A DNA stretch of 64,000 bases from Symbiodinium natans (Eukaryota > Sar > Dinophyceae > Suessiales > Symbiodiniaceae). The translations under genes and the position numbers were made by a program. The notes beneath the pieces were generated by a model. That model was not told the DNA's origin and made no database searches. It saw only the letters and a program-made list of their open reading frames with translations. The DNA lies in NCBI GenBank assembly GCA_905221605.1, contig CAJNDS010000036.1:126001-190000 (forward strand), given 5' to 3'. This document shows positions 52,501 through 59,399 of this stretch, piece by piece (within the stretch, counting starts at the first letter, position 1; the number at the start of each line of letters is the position of its first letter).

Positions 52501-54580
52501 TGGGATTCAAGATGCATGGCGCTTAACGTGCATGGGCTTGCAATGGAGTTTGGGATTTGGGGTTCATATGGTTTAGGGTTTAGGTTGGGATGTTCCCCCT
52601 TATACTAACAGTCCTTAATAGCGACTATCGTCCCCCCTATTTTGTCATCCCTTGAATGGCCTGTAAGTATTAGGGGGAACATCCCAAGGTGAAAAAAGGG
52701 CTTTGGTTTTGCACGAAAAGATCGGCAGTCGAACTAACCCTAAGGGTCCATGTACCTAAAGATTTAGGGTTTAGGGTTTAGGGGTTAGGGTTTAGGGGTC
52801 CATGTACCTAAAATGGGGAATACTTGGGCCATAAAGTACCTCCTCTATCGGGACTTTTGGGCCCAAGTATCTACAACATTGTGGTACATGGACCCTTAGG
52901 GTACTTGGCTGCACTCAGCAGGGTAGCTATAAATTTAATTTTTAGCTGCCTTCTTAAGAAACCCAATAAACCCAAAAAGGCTAAAGATCGAAAGTTACAG
53001 TCAAGCACCACAAAGCTTTAGGGTAAGGAATATACCTTAAATCATCACAGGAACCCTAATGTGATTTAAGGTATATTCCTTAATTGAAAGGTTTTGGAGT
53101 CTCTGGGTAGGGTAATGCCGAATAAGCCTTAATAAGAAACCCAATAAACCCAAAAAAGGTAAGGATCTAAAGTTACAGTAAAGCACCACAAAGATACAAT
53201 ATTGTGGTACATGGACCCTTAGGGTAATGCCTAAGCAAGCCTCGGTCGTCAGGAGGTTGTCGAGCTGGTCTTCCAGTCTACTGAGCCGCGCGTCGAAGCG
53301 AGATACGTCGGGGCCTGCATTCGAGGGGGAGTAGTCTACTATTGGGTTTCGGGTCTGGGGTTTAGGGTTTAGGGTTTACTATTTGCTTAAATTTGCTTAA
53401 ATTTGCTTAAGACTACCCCCCCACAAAAAAAAAAAAAAACTCCATGCTAGGGGAATGTAGGGACTGTGATCTTTTCTGTTTTGGGGGGCTGCTCCGAAAG
53501 CAGTAGAAGTCGTAGTGGAGGGGAGAAGGAGGGGTGCATCCCTAAACTGTAACCGCAATCGTAGGGCAACACCCTCTGCCCCAAGCCGAGAGCCACAGCT
53601 GTGACTTGGGACTCCATTTACATCCAGGCTTCTGGGTTCAGAACTGAAAATTGGGTTTGGAGGGGTTATAGGGCTCATAGGGTTTTGGAGTAGTTGTATA
53701 TTATTGACAAACGGGTGTTTGTAGTGCAGTGCCTGAGCTGCCCGTTAAGAGGTACTTTGTCAGGGCTTAGGGTTTAAAGGGTAAAGGGTTTAGGGTTTAG
53801 GGTTTAGGGTTTAGGGTTTAGGGTTTAGGGTTTAGCGTGTAGGGTTTAGGGTTTAGGGTTTAGCGTGTAGGGTTGAGGGTTTAGAAGAGGTGCAGGCACA
53901 CTTGCACTGCATCCTAAAGTCGATGGTATGGCGACCTAGGAGTCGCAGATACGGCTTCCTTGGGCTTCCCGAGTCAGCTCGGAAAGCAGAGGATCAAAGG
54001 AAACCGTGTTGGGGGCTCCAGTTTGTTTAGGGTTTAGGGTTTAGGGCTTAGGGTTTAGGGTTTAGGGCTTAAAGGGTTTAGGATTTGATGCTGCTTGTAA
54101 AGGAACCTTTCATCATCCTAAACCCTTCGGGATTAGCTTCTGCTTGATGGTCCATGGGTAGGTACAGCTCAGGCACTGCACTACAAACAGCCTCTAGTCA
54201 ATAACATACAACTACTACAAAACCCTATGAGCCCTATAAACCCTCCAAACCCAATTTCAATTCTGAACCCTATATACACTGTAACTGTAAACCCGACAAA
54301 CCCTATAAAGCCTACAAAACCTGCAAACACAACAAACCTATCAAGCCCTACAAACCCAACAAAACCTATAAACCCAAAAAACCCTCTAGCCAATCTAAAC
54401 CCTAAACCCTAAACCCTAGTCCCTGAACCCTCAACCCTAAACCTTAAACCCTAACCCTAAACCCTCAACCCTAAACCCTCCCCAAGGCGCTCAAAGGGCT
54501 GGCGGGCTCGGCCCGGGTGGTGACGGGCTCGATGCGCGTGTAGGTACCGGGCTCCATGGGTTGATGGATGCGCGTGGCCC
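34488..54580 (-). CDS. Large micro-exon coiled-coil protein gene with telomere-repeat-filled introns
   Basis: About 21 minus-strand exons of 46-126 nt, listed separately, run from 54.6 kb (5' side) to 34.5 kb. The 5' exons encode a mixed, partly Pro/Ala-rich region and short heptad segments (RFDARLSRLEDQLDNLL; VNNLEDAQRQLADNLTSVER), then an acidic linker. From 44.2 kb onward every exon encodes the same style of long single helix rich in Glu, Arg, Ala and Gln (EEARRR/EAQRQREEA). That consistent style, strand and spacing makes one gene likely. Introns hold introners of families A-G, minisatellites and long TTTAGGG tracts. Such proteins are usually structural or scaffold components; the exact identity is not known. 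The start and end of the gene are not fixed, and frame phase between exons was checked only locally. Confidence 0.6.
34870..34930 (-). CDS. Coiled-coil gene exon (TAEEARRKQEMEEEASL)
   Basis: CCAAG acceptor at 34,931-34,932; donor not certain (possible GC donor). Left edge approximate. Confidence 0.55.
35329..35450. mobile_element. Introner family B, intronic copy
   Basis: Ends TTGGAGGTTCATGGGTAGTT and AACTACCCAAGAACCTTCAA are near-perfect inverted repeats. It lies in the intron between the exons at 35.8 and 34.9 kb. Confidence 0.65.
35781..35843 (-). CDS. Coiled-coil gene exon (EQEQEEAKRRQAEEAGLL)
   Basis: Open helix-coding segment; both edges approximate. Telomere-like repeats lie about 60 bp away on the left. 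Confidence 0.5.
36139..36417 (-). pseudogene. Copia-type polyprotein fragment (integrase N-terminal region)
   Basis: The minus strand encodes HEVSHIPFRSWCTACVRGKA and, further on, DDGIPVVALDYC. The pattern H-x3-H...C-x2-C is the zinc-binding region before the integrase core, in the form usual for dinoflagellate copia-like elements. The fragment is only about 90 codons and no other pol domain adjoins it. It sits inside the intron between two coiled-coil exons, so it is a decayed insertion. Confidence 0.65.
36632..36694 (-). CDS. Coiled-coil gene exon (EAARQQREAEAKRLQEEL)
   Basis: CCTCAG acceptor at 36,695-36,696; right edge firm, left edge approximate. Confidence 0.6.
37396..37460 (-). CDS. 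Coiled-coil gene exon (EEAQKQREAEAKRAREEDSL)
   Basis: 65 nt with CTGCAG acceptor and GTACGT donor. Telomere repeats in the same orientation flank both sides. Confidence 0.7.
38452..38509 (-). CDS. Coiled-coil gene exon (REEEAETQRRVQAEELVGLK)
   Basis: CCCAG acceptor at 38,510-38,511. Left edge approximate, next to an octamer CCCCTAAA array. Confidence 0.55.
39788..39895 (-). CDS. Coiled-coil gene exon with a telomere-repeat donor
   Basis: Exactly 108 nt (36 codons), TTAAAG acceptor, donor GTTTAGG. It encodes EQKEAQRQREEAQRRLEEEA followed by EAERKREAEERRLLGQ. The downstream intron begins inside a perfect telomere tract (39,660-39,787). Confidence 0.75.
40251..40354. mobile_element. Introner family C, intronic copy
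   Basis: Ends TTGGGATTTCCCC and GGGAACATCCCAA with an inner CTACTGAGGATTGTTAGTAT arm. It lies between the exons at 39.8 and 40.8 kb. Confidence 0.6.
40753..40820 (-). CDS. Coiled-coil gene exon (EAREQQEADARRREEDAAL)
   Basis: TTCAG acceptor at 40,821-40,822; donor not fixed. A TTTTAGGG octamer-type array (40,880-41,095) lies on its 5' side. Confidence 0.6.
41225..41512 (+). CDS. GC-rich open segment, orientation ambiguous
   Basis: A plus-strand frame runs to TGA at 41,510 and ends SPHSSSDDTPYPVTPGKKRS, which looks like a natural phosphosite-rich basic tail. The minus strand is also open over most of it (SSDEEWGDWANRPLPAAIPF). All neighbouring exons are on the minus strand. I cannot choose the strand; the base composition marks it as exonic. 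Confidence 0.35.
   Translation: MGFWGLAFPELRHLAPLRGRSGLAGPSRSVRQAPLRVPRTVLELGRSAGAWQPKLLTTAAPKGMAAGSGRLAQSPHSSSDDTPYPVTPGKKRSKS
41600..41940. repeat. Degenerate CCCTCGAAACCCTAAG repeat
   Basis: About a dozen imperfect copies of a 15-16 bp unit that looks like a telomere unit fused to CCCTCGAA. No gene seen; the open frame over it is repeat-driven. Confidence 0.55.
42084..42186. repeat. Introner family D, copy 3
   Basis: GGGTAGCTATTAGTTTAATT at one end, AAACCCAATAAACCCAAAA in the middle and AAGTTACAGTGAAGCACC near the other end. It adjoins a CCCTAAA tract (42,187-42,246). Confidence 0.6.
42271..42322 (-). CDS. Coiled-coil gene exon (RLEEEARRRAAQARAPE)
   Basis: 52 nt, CCCAAG acceptor and GTTTCT donor. 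Confidence 0.65.
43302..43370 (-). CDS. Coiled-coil gene exon (AERLERARKEREEADEKRQL)
   Basis: CTATAG acceptor at 43,371-43,372. Donor uncertain, possibly GC. Confidence 0.6.
43451..43500. repeat. TA microsatellite
   Basis: Alternating TA with GTATAC interruptions, in the intron between the exons at 43.3 and 43.8 kb. Similar TA runs occur at 46,785-46,803, 47,405-47,432 and 58,246-58,281. Confidence 0.8.
43798..43843 (-). CDS. 46-nt coiled-coil micro-exon with strong splice sites
   Basis: Acceptor CCTAG and a consensus GTAAGT donor bracket EEEAARRRQEQADAE. This is the clearest proof that these GC-rich patches are minus-strand exons. Confidence 0.8.
44088..44159 (-). CDS. Coiled-coil gene exon (EDAASRRKAVQQAEHDKRAE)
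   Basis: 72 nt with ATATAG acceptor and GTTAGT donor. Confidence 0.65.
44615..44740 (-). CDS. Coiled-coil gene exon: acidic linker, telomere-repeat donor
   Basis: 126 nt. Acceptor CCCTAG and donor GTTTAGG both lie in telomere-like sequence. It encodes SSPLNLSSIGPPAHGRRDPP and GDADEDDASVDFDSAFEPVQ, a flexible acidic region before the long helix. Confidence 0.7.
45276..45498. repeat. Long CCCTAAA array
   Basis: About 31 units, broken by a few one-base variants at 45,361-45,405. It fills most of the intron between the exons at 45.5 and 44.7 kb. Confidence 0.9.
45504..45608 (-). CDS. Coiled-coil gene exon (GRLAGSLGLTPLTRRGGAAG)
   Basis: 105 nt with an AAAAG acceptor and a GTTCG donor that abuts the long CCCTAAA array. 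Confidence 0.55.
46028..46144. mobile_element. Introner family B, intronic copy
   Basis: Ends TTGGAGGTTCGTGGGTAGTT and ATAACTACCCATGAACCTCC. A G/C homopolymer field (45,861-45,935) lies on the left. Confidence 0.65.
46320..46466. repeat. Variant array GGGTTTATA
   Basis: About 14 units of GGGTTTATA/GGGGTTTAT type ending in GGGTTTACA, a telomere-like unit with two extra bases, directly beside the exon at 46.5 kb. Confidence 0.7.
46491..46569 (-). CDS. Coiled-coil gene exon (VNNLEDAQRQLADNLTSVER)
   Basis: GTGGGG donor at 46,489-46,490; acceptor edge approximate. Good heptad pattern. Confidence 0.65.
47205..47329 (-). CDS. Coiled-coil gene exon (EAALRRQLSDPSSALRRLLP)
   Basis: Open segment with WLSSADTPAA before and GLVAENSAAR after the quoted piece. 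Edges approximate. Confidence 0.6.
47935..48930. repeat. Three related 42-bp (14-codon) minisatellites
   Basis: Block 1 (47,935-48,165): about 5 units with AACCAGCGAATTCGGGGACC. Block 2 (48,165-48,335): alternating 42- and 36-bp units with GAATTCGAGTCCCACGA. Block 3 (48,420-48,930): about 13 units with AAGCGCCCAGATGTCCGTTA. All three share a GCGRNGNTTTT start and a CCATGNTATTT or CGATATTT end. The unit length is a multiple of three, so long open frames appear in several frames on both strands; none has other signs of coding. Confidence 0.85.
48931..49395. repeat. About 59-bp minisatellite
   Basis: About eight units containing AAGTCGACTTTCCAGCCACG and GAAGCTCCGGGCGTCC, joined by CGTACTACGTCTGTACTACA. 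Alternate units carry GGGCGTCCCC and GCGTGTGCGC, so a two-unit higher-order repeat is likely. Confidence 0.8.
49400..49835. repeat. About 73-bp minisatellite
   Basis: Six units containing ACGGTTTTGGCACCGCGACC and ACGCCGAAACCCGCAGAGGG with a variable linker. It continues straight from the 59-bp array. Confidence 0.8.
49970..50236. repeat. 14-bp array CACTTCACTCTATG
   Basis: About 19 head-to-tail units, nearly perfect except an early CAATTCACTCTATG pair, a shortened unit near 50,139 and two substitutions. No gene seen. Confidence 0.9.
50630..50685 (-). CDS. Coiled-coil gene exon (AARRAEWQGPGPRNRGPG)
   Basis: 56 nt between a CCAAG acceptor and a GTCCG donor. Joined to the exon at 50,896 by removing the 210-bp intron, the frame reads on through TLLAAARRAEWQ. 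Confidence 0.6.
50686..50895 (-). mobile_element. Introner family F acting as an intron, with telomere tract inside
   Basis: On the minus strand it begins GTGGCCCAGTGG and ends CTGGGCTACCAAG: inverted ends with GT and AG at its borders. It is 210 bp, one base longer than the other exon-bounded family F copy, and holds a TTTAGGG tract (50,718-50,763). Confidence 0.75.
50896..51019 (-). CDS. Coiled-coil gene exon (SETLRSALRGLPVDLLRVDT)
   Basis: 124 nt with CCAG acceptor and GTGGCC donor; also encodes MMLTLNWMEEHSESSS. The acceptor is directly followed (on the 5' side) by a long TTTAGGG tract (51,022-51,100). Confidence 0.65.
51360..51780. repeat. Degenerate CCCCTAAA/CCCCTAGA field
   Basis: A mixture of octamer variants (CCCCTAAA, CCCCTAGA, CCCCTAAC) with no long perfect array; no gene seen. 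Confidence 0.7.
51783..51866 (-). CDS. Coiled-coil gene exon, frame uncertain, telomere-like donor
   Basis: 84 nt, ATCAG acceptor, donor GTTTTAGGG. Two frames are open (DLRQVAYPLPPRLRPFLGTS or GLPASTAPPPLPRHFMPP). Confidence 0.45.
51955..52215. repeat. Longest TTTAGGG array
   Basis: About 36 units, nearly perfect, with one 6-mer slip near 52,012 and three consecutive TTTGGGG variants near 52,138-52,160. Confidence 0.95.
52585..52687. mobile_element. Introner family C, complete copy
   Basis: Ends TTGGGATGTTCCCCCTTATA and TATTAGGGGGAACATCCCAA. The left end directly follows a TTTAGG unit. Confidence 0.7.
52741..52900. mobile_element. Introner family A with duplicated end around a telomere tract
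   Basis: TAAGGGTCCATGTACCTAAA occurs at 52,741-52,760. A TTTAGGG tract (52,762-52,797) follows, then GGGTCCATGTACCTAAAA again at about 52,797, followed by the normal body and a GGTACATGGACCC end. A family D copy begins 20 bp further on. Confidence 0.75.
53025..53081. repeat. Perfect 20-bp inverted repeat
   Basis: Arms 53,025-53,044 and 53,062-53,081 are exact reverse complements around a 17-nt loop. It lies between a complete and a partial family D copy. Confidence 0.8.
53233..53324 (-). CDS. Coiled-coil gene exon (VSRFDARLSRLEDQLDNLLT)
   Basis: Clear heptads; edges approximate. Family A end sequence (GGTACATGGACCCTTAGGG) lies just beyond the donor side. Confidence 0.65.
54477..54580 (-). 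CDS. Coiled-coil gene exon (RIEPVTTRAEPASPLSALG), telomere-repeat donor
   Basis: 104 nt with GGTTAG acceptor and GTTTAGGG donor. Also encodes RIHQPMEPGTYT. First exon assigned to the gene. Confidence 0.6.
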
Positions 54581-54769
54581 CTAACCTTGGGCTTAGGGCT
54601 TAGGGTCCAGGCTCTAGGGTTTAGGGTTTAGGGTTTGGGGTTTGGGGTTTGGGGTTTAGGGTTGAGGGTTTGGGGTTTAGGGTTTATAGGGAGTAGGGTT
54701 GAGGGGCGGTTTAGGGTCAGGACCTACACGGATCGAGGGTTTGTAGGGTTTAGAGGGTTTACAGGGTGT

Positions 54770-54900
54770 ACGTGGAGGTTCATGGGTGGTTAAAAGCGGG
54801 GTTCTGCGTAAGGTAACTACAAATTTAAAATCACCTGGTTCTAGCCTTACTTAGGGTACTGATATGCCTACTTGTAGCTACCCATGAACCTTCAAGTAGG
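54770..54900. mobile_element. Introner family B, copy 7
   Basis: Ends GTGGAGGTTCATGGGTGGTT and GCTACCCATGAACCTTCAAG; inner body resembles the copies at 25.5 and 46.0 kb. Confidence 0.65.
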
Positions 54901-55682
54901 GTCGAGACCTAAAAGAGTTTAGGGCTTTAGGGTTCTAGGGCTTTCGACGTTTTCTAGGTGGGCTTTCGGGTTTTTAAAGGTTCACTTGGTAACCGTTGGG
55001 CTCCAGGGCAGGGGCGTCATGTGGGTTTGTGGGGGTCAGGTGATTCCTGGTTGTTCAGGCGTTATGGGCTCAGGGCTTGCTGCAGGGCTCAGGGCTTTTT
55101 TGCTGAGAACCCCCTATTTACAAATCCTAGCTCCTTGCGAAAGCCAAGAACTGAAAAAAAAACACTCCAAGCCCGAAACCTTACTTTGCAAAAGCCTCAA
55201 AATCCTAAACCCTTAGCCCTAAACCACTGCGCTTCGCGCATTCAGGTCGTGAATGAAGCTGTTCTCTGGGTGCTCACAGGAGTTGGAGCCAAGGGCCGCC
55301 CCCAAATTTCCATAAAACCCTGGAAGGATTCAGGGTTTAGGGTTTAGGGTTTAGGGTTTAGGGTTTAGGGTGTAGTAGGGGCATGAGAATCAAGACGATT
55401 CGGTTCTCAAGTGAGCCGTAGGTTCTATGGGGTCCCCGCTCTGGGACTTTTTGCAGCCGACAGCAGATTTAATCTGCTACTATAGGGGCCCTGGATAACT
55501 AGAAGAGGGTTTTGGGGGTTATTCTAGTATAATTATAAAGGTACCCAAAGGGAACCCTAAACCCTAAACCCTAAACCCCAAACCCTAAACCCGAACGCTA
55601 AACCCTAAACCCTAAACCCTAAACCCTAAACCCTAAACCCTAAACCCTAAACCCTAAATTGAACCCTAAGACCCCTCTTTTA

Positions 55683-57914
55683 GCCGCGCAGGCGTTCTTG
55701 CACCTCGCTGCTGTCGCCTCCGCCCTTCCAAGTGCCCCAGGTCACCACGGAGCCATCCGAGCGCAGAGCCGCGAAGGCACCGGCGGTGACGTGAAGGGCC
55801 GCAACTTCCTGGAGTTTAGGGTTTAGGGTTTAGGGTTTGGGGTTTGGGGTTTAGGGTTTAGGGTTTAGGGTTCAAGGTTTCAGGTTTAGGGTGTGCTTTG
55901 AACCCTTTGGAAACTATCTATGACTATAGGTTCCCTTAAAAAGAAAAAGTTGAACCCTTTGGAAACTATCTATGACTACAGGTTCGCTTCTAAGGGAAAC
56001 AAAGGGGGTTTAGGGTTTAGGGTTTAGGGTTTAGGGTTTAGGGTTTAGGGTTTAGGGTTTTAAAAGTTGTCCCAAAGCACAACCCAGATGCTTGGAGCTG
56101 GTCTTCCACAGCTTCGAAGAACCCGCGGCTATATGCACTTGGCCCAAAAAAGGCCTGAAATGACAGTTCACATAAGCTCCAAAAAAAAAAGAGTACACGT
56201 TCAGTTCTACAGGGGATTATCGTATCCCAAAAACTGTAAAGTGTACTCGTTCAGCTACTAAGAGGCTACGGAGTTGTCAGGCTTCAAAGCCGCGAAGCCT
56301 AAGGCATTGCCTTGAATGTCCACGACCCCGTTCATGGTAAACTCACCTAGGATGGCCCTTAGGACCCTCTGGAACATATACCTTTGAGTTTTGGGTTTAG
56401 GGTTTAGGGTGAAGGGTTTAGGGCTGAATATGATCCGCTTGAACCCAAAAAGGATAAATATAACATGTCCCAAAAAACAACATAGTCACAGTGGCCCCAA
56501 CAGATGGCGGCCCGATCCGCCCGCAGCGCCACGAAGGATCTGCGGAAGGCACGGACGTCCACGATGTTTCGGAGCTGTCCTTGGACCCGAGCGGAGCCAC
56601 CCCCACCAGTCTGATCGCCCCAGGTCACTAGCGAACCCTCGCGAAGGAGGGCGGCGAAGGCACAGTCATTGGCATGCAGCGATGCCACGTCCTTCAACCG
56701 CTCTTGCACAGCTGTACAGTCGCCCCCGAGTCCCGCTTCCCCCCAGGACACCACCGAACCATCGGACTTCAAAGCAGCAAAGGCAGCTTCAGTTGCTTGG
56801 ATGTCCGAAACTTTGTGCAGTTGGTCTTGAACAGCGAAGCTGCCGCCTCCTTCAGTGATGGCTCCCCAGGTCACAACTGAGCCGTCGCTCCTCAGAGCTG
56901 CAAAGGCCCGGCGCGTGGCCCGGAGGGCCACTACGTTCGTCAGCTCACCCTTCACGCGGCTGCTGTCACCGCCTTCGCAGCTGTTGCCCCAAGTGACCAC
57001 AGTCCCATCCTCCCGCAGAGCTGCAAAAGCACTTGCGGAAGAGCAGATATCCCGTACGCCTGTCAGCTCATCTCGGACCTTGGAGTCATCTCCTCCGAAA
57101 TTCTCGAGGCCGAGTGCGCCACCCCAGACCACTACTGCACCATCCGTCCGAAGCGCAGCGAAAGACCTGGACGTCGCGAAGAGGCTCCTGACCCCCTGCA
57201 GTCGATCTGAAACCTCAGCTTTGCTACAGCTCGATTTCAGGCCCCAGCAAGACACCGTGCCATCCCGCTTCAGGGCAGCGCAGGCATCCAAACTAGACTT
57301 CAGCTGCGCGATATCTCGCAGGTTCTCGCAGAACAGCTCGGAGCAGGCCCGGCCACCCCAAGAAACCACCTGCCCATCAGGAAGCACAGCCAGGAAGACG
57401 CCTGCATTTTCGGATGCGAGCGAAAGACGCCAAGCCCCCCCATCGACGAAGGCTTCAAAGTCGGAGAGCAACTGGAGTTTTCTGGCCACTCCCGTCAGAA
57501 CAGCGCCGTCCTGTATGTTGATCTCCTCGAGCCGATATGTGGGAAGCAACGCTTTGTCGCCCTGGTAGAGGCAACCTTGGTAGCCCAGAAACCATATCAT
57601 GATAAGGGCACCCATTTTTGGGATTGGTTACTTTATAACCCTAGGGATCCAAGTATACAAATAATACCTACATTGGGGTCTAAAGCTTGTAAATCATACC
57701 TACTTTGGGCTATTTGGAGCCTTAGGGTAAGGGAACCTTGAAGCAAAAAAGGGAAATGAGGGTTCCACTGGGCTACCAGGCAACTGATGTGGATGTCCAG
57801 AGCTTCCCTTGCCAGCTGCATGAGGTCAAGGACCGTTGCAGACGCATCCACAGATACCCTGGCACTGTGGCCGCTCAGCAACGCCACCTCAACGTCTATC
57901 TTGTCCTTGCTCAT
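55683..57914 (-). CDS. Ubiquitin-like plus RCC1-repeat protein, multi-exon
   Basis: Start ATG at 57,914. Exon 1 (57,785-57,914) encodes a beta-grasp, ubiquitin-like start (VEVALLSGHSARVSVDASAT). After a 209-bp intron, exon 2 (56,490-57,575) encodes eight RCC1-like repeats of the form FAALRSDGSVVTWG, each about 40 residues. Exon 3 (about 56,270-56,346) and exon 4 (about 55,683-55,808) add a repeat each. RCC1 repeats build a beta-propeller used in chromatin binding, guanine-nucleotide exchange or HERC-type ubiquitin ligases; large families with this combination are typical of Symbiodinium genomes. Introns 2 and 3 contain TTTAGGG tracts. The 3' end is not located; no HECT domain is seen. Molecular function is therefore open. 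Confidence 0.85.
57576..57784 (-). mobile_element. Introner family F forming intron 1 of the RCC1-like gene
   Basis: On the minus strand the intron reads GTTGCCT-GGTAGCCCAG ... CTGGGCTACC-AAG and exon 2 starts GTTGCCT. The 7-bp duplication and 10-bp inverted ends mark a transposed element. The GT donor is the first two bases of the target duplication and the AG lies at the element edge, so splicing restores the uninterrupted reading frame (HISCLYQGDK) exactly. Confidence 0.85.
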
Positions 57915-58833
57915 CGGAAAGTGCGGAAAAGGGCCGTGGATTTGGCCGCAGGACGCTTGAACGAAACGGGCTGCAGCCCTTGAGGATTTGCCCAAACGCT
58001 CCTATGTAGCACCTTTCTAAGGTAGTTATAACCCTAAGTCTAAGCCCATACTATAACCCCCAATAGCTATCCCAAAAAGGCACTACACAGGAGCCTTCAA
58101 GTTTTTCGGGTGCTTCCCCCTACGAAATGCGTTTGTCGCCCGGACAGCTCAGCCTGCCTGACTTACTTCCGCCACATGCGCTTCGGCCGATTACGTATAA
58201 TATATACTATCATGAACTATTACATGAATCATAGTATATTATATTCTACATATATATATATATGTATATATATATATATGTAGCCCCCATCTCGGGAAAC
58301 CATCTAGCCCCTTGCCCTTCGTCGCCCTCATGAGAAGTTTCAACTTCATGAGTACTTCGGGGAGTTTCATATTGGAAACCAGGTCGAGGTTTAACAAGGG
58401 ATTCTAGCACTTGTTACTCGCATTTGGCTCCCTGAGCTGCTGTCTAGTCCTTACCTATCTTAACAATCAGGGTTTAGGGTTTAGGGTTTAGGGTTTAGGA
58501 TTTAGGGTTTAGGGTTTAGGGTTTAAGGTTTAGGGTTTAGGGTTTAGGGTTTGCCCAATATCCCGCAGTTCAGGAAGAAGTATTCCGTACAACTTACATT
58601 GAGCAAAGGCTTCTGTCACGGTTTGATGAACCTTCCGTCTTCCCAAGGGATCATGTACCTAAATCTAGTATAAACTTGAGCCTTCTGTTGTTAACGGGGT
58701 TCGTTCCTTTGCGGTAGCTGCAGAACTCGAGTATATACTCTATAATACTAAGCCCTAAACCCTAAACCCTAAACCCTGAACCCTGAACCCTAAACCCTAA
58801 ACCCTAAACCCATGGAGCCTTAGGGATCTAAAC

Positions 58834-58912
58834 GATGGGCAAGTCGCTGCAGGCCGCGGATGTTGGCCTCAGCCCGGTCTACACGGGCCCGCACCTGCCA
58901 TGGATGGGACCA
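58834..58912 (-). CDS. Host exon with helix (VRARVDRAEANIRGLQRLAH)
   Basis: GGGAG acceptor beside a family A introner and a GTTTAG donor that belongs to a telomere-like CTAAAC. It lies 5' of the RCC1-like start, so it belongs to a different transcript or to an upstream exon of a longer one. Confidence 0.5.
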
Positions 58913-58918
58913 CTCCCT

Positions 58919-59112
58919 ACACGTCCATGTACCTATGCAGTGGGTTTGGGGTCGGGGTTTAGGGTTTAGGGATTAGGGTTTAGGGTTTGGGGTTTAGGGT
59001 TTAGGGTTTTTGGGTTTAGGGTTTAGGGTGATAGTATATTCTTGGGCCCTAAAGCTACGATATAGGAACCTTTTAAAGCACAAGTATAAACTATACGGGT
59101 ACATGGGACCTT
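58919..59112. mobile_element. Introner family A carrying a telomere tract
   Basis: ACGTCCATGTACCTA and GGGTACATGGGACC ends. The body (GGGCCCTAAAGCTAC, AAGCACAAGTATAAAC) is split by TTTAGGG-type repeats at 58,956-59,030. Confidence 0.65.
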
Positions 59113-59399
59113 TGGGACTGCTGCAGAACCAGCACCCTGGGGAGTTTGGGATTTACCTGCGCCTCAACAAGCTACAACTTGGAGTAGGTAGAACCTCTAA
59201 AGACCCACAGAAGAGTAGGGTTTAGGGTTTAGGGTTTAGGGTTTAGGGTTGAGGGTTTAGGGTTTAGGGTCTAGGGTTTGGGGTAAAGCCAAGCGGTTCC
59301 CAGGATATAGGTCTCAGGGTTTTTGGTGACTCAAGTAGGTCTTGTTGGAAGAATGCCTCAAGCCCGATAAGCCAACAAAACCAAACCGGCTTGGGGAAT

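Noticed and set aside
57633-57995. Open frame reading through intron 1 and starting at TTG upstream of the RCC1-like start
   Set aside because: The upstream part is probably 5' untranslated sequence and the downstream part is introner sequence; ATG 57,914 begins the conserved ubiquitin-like segment.
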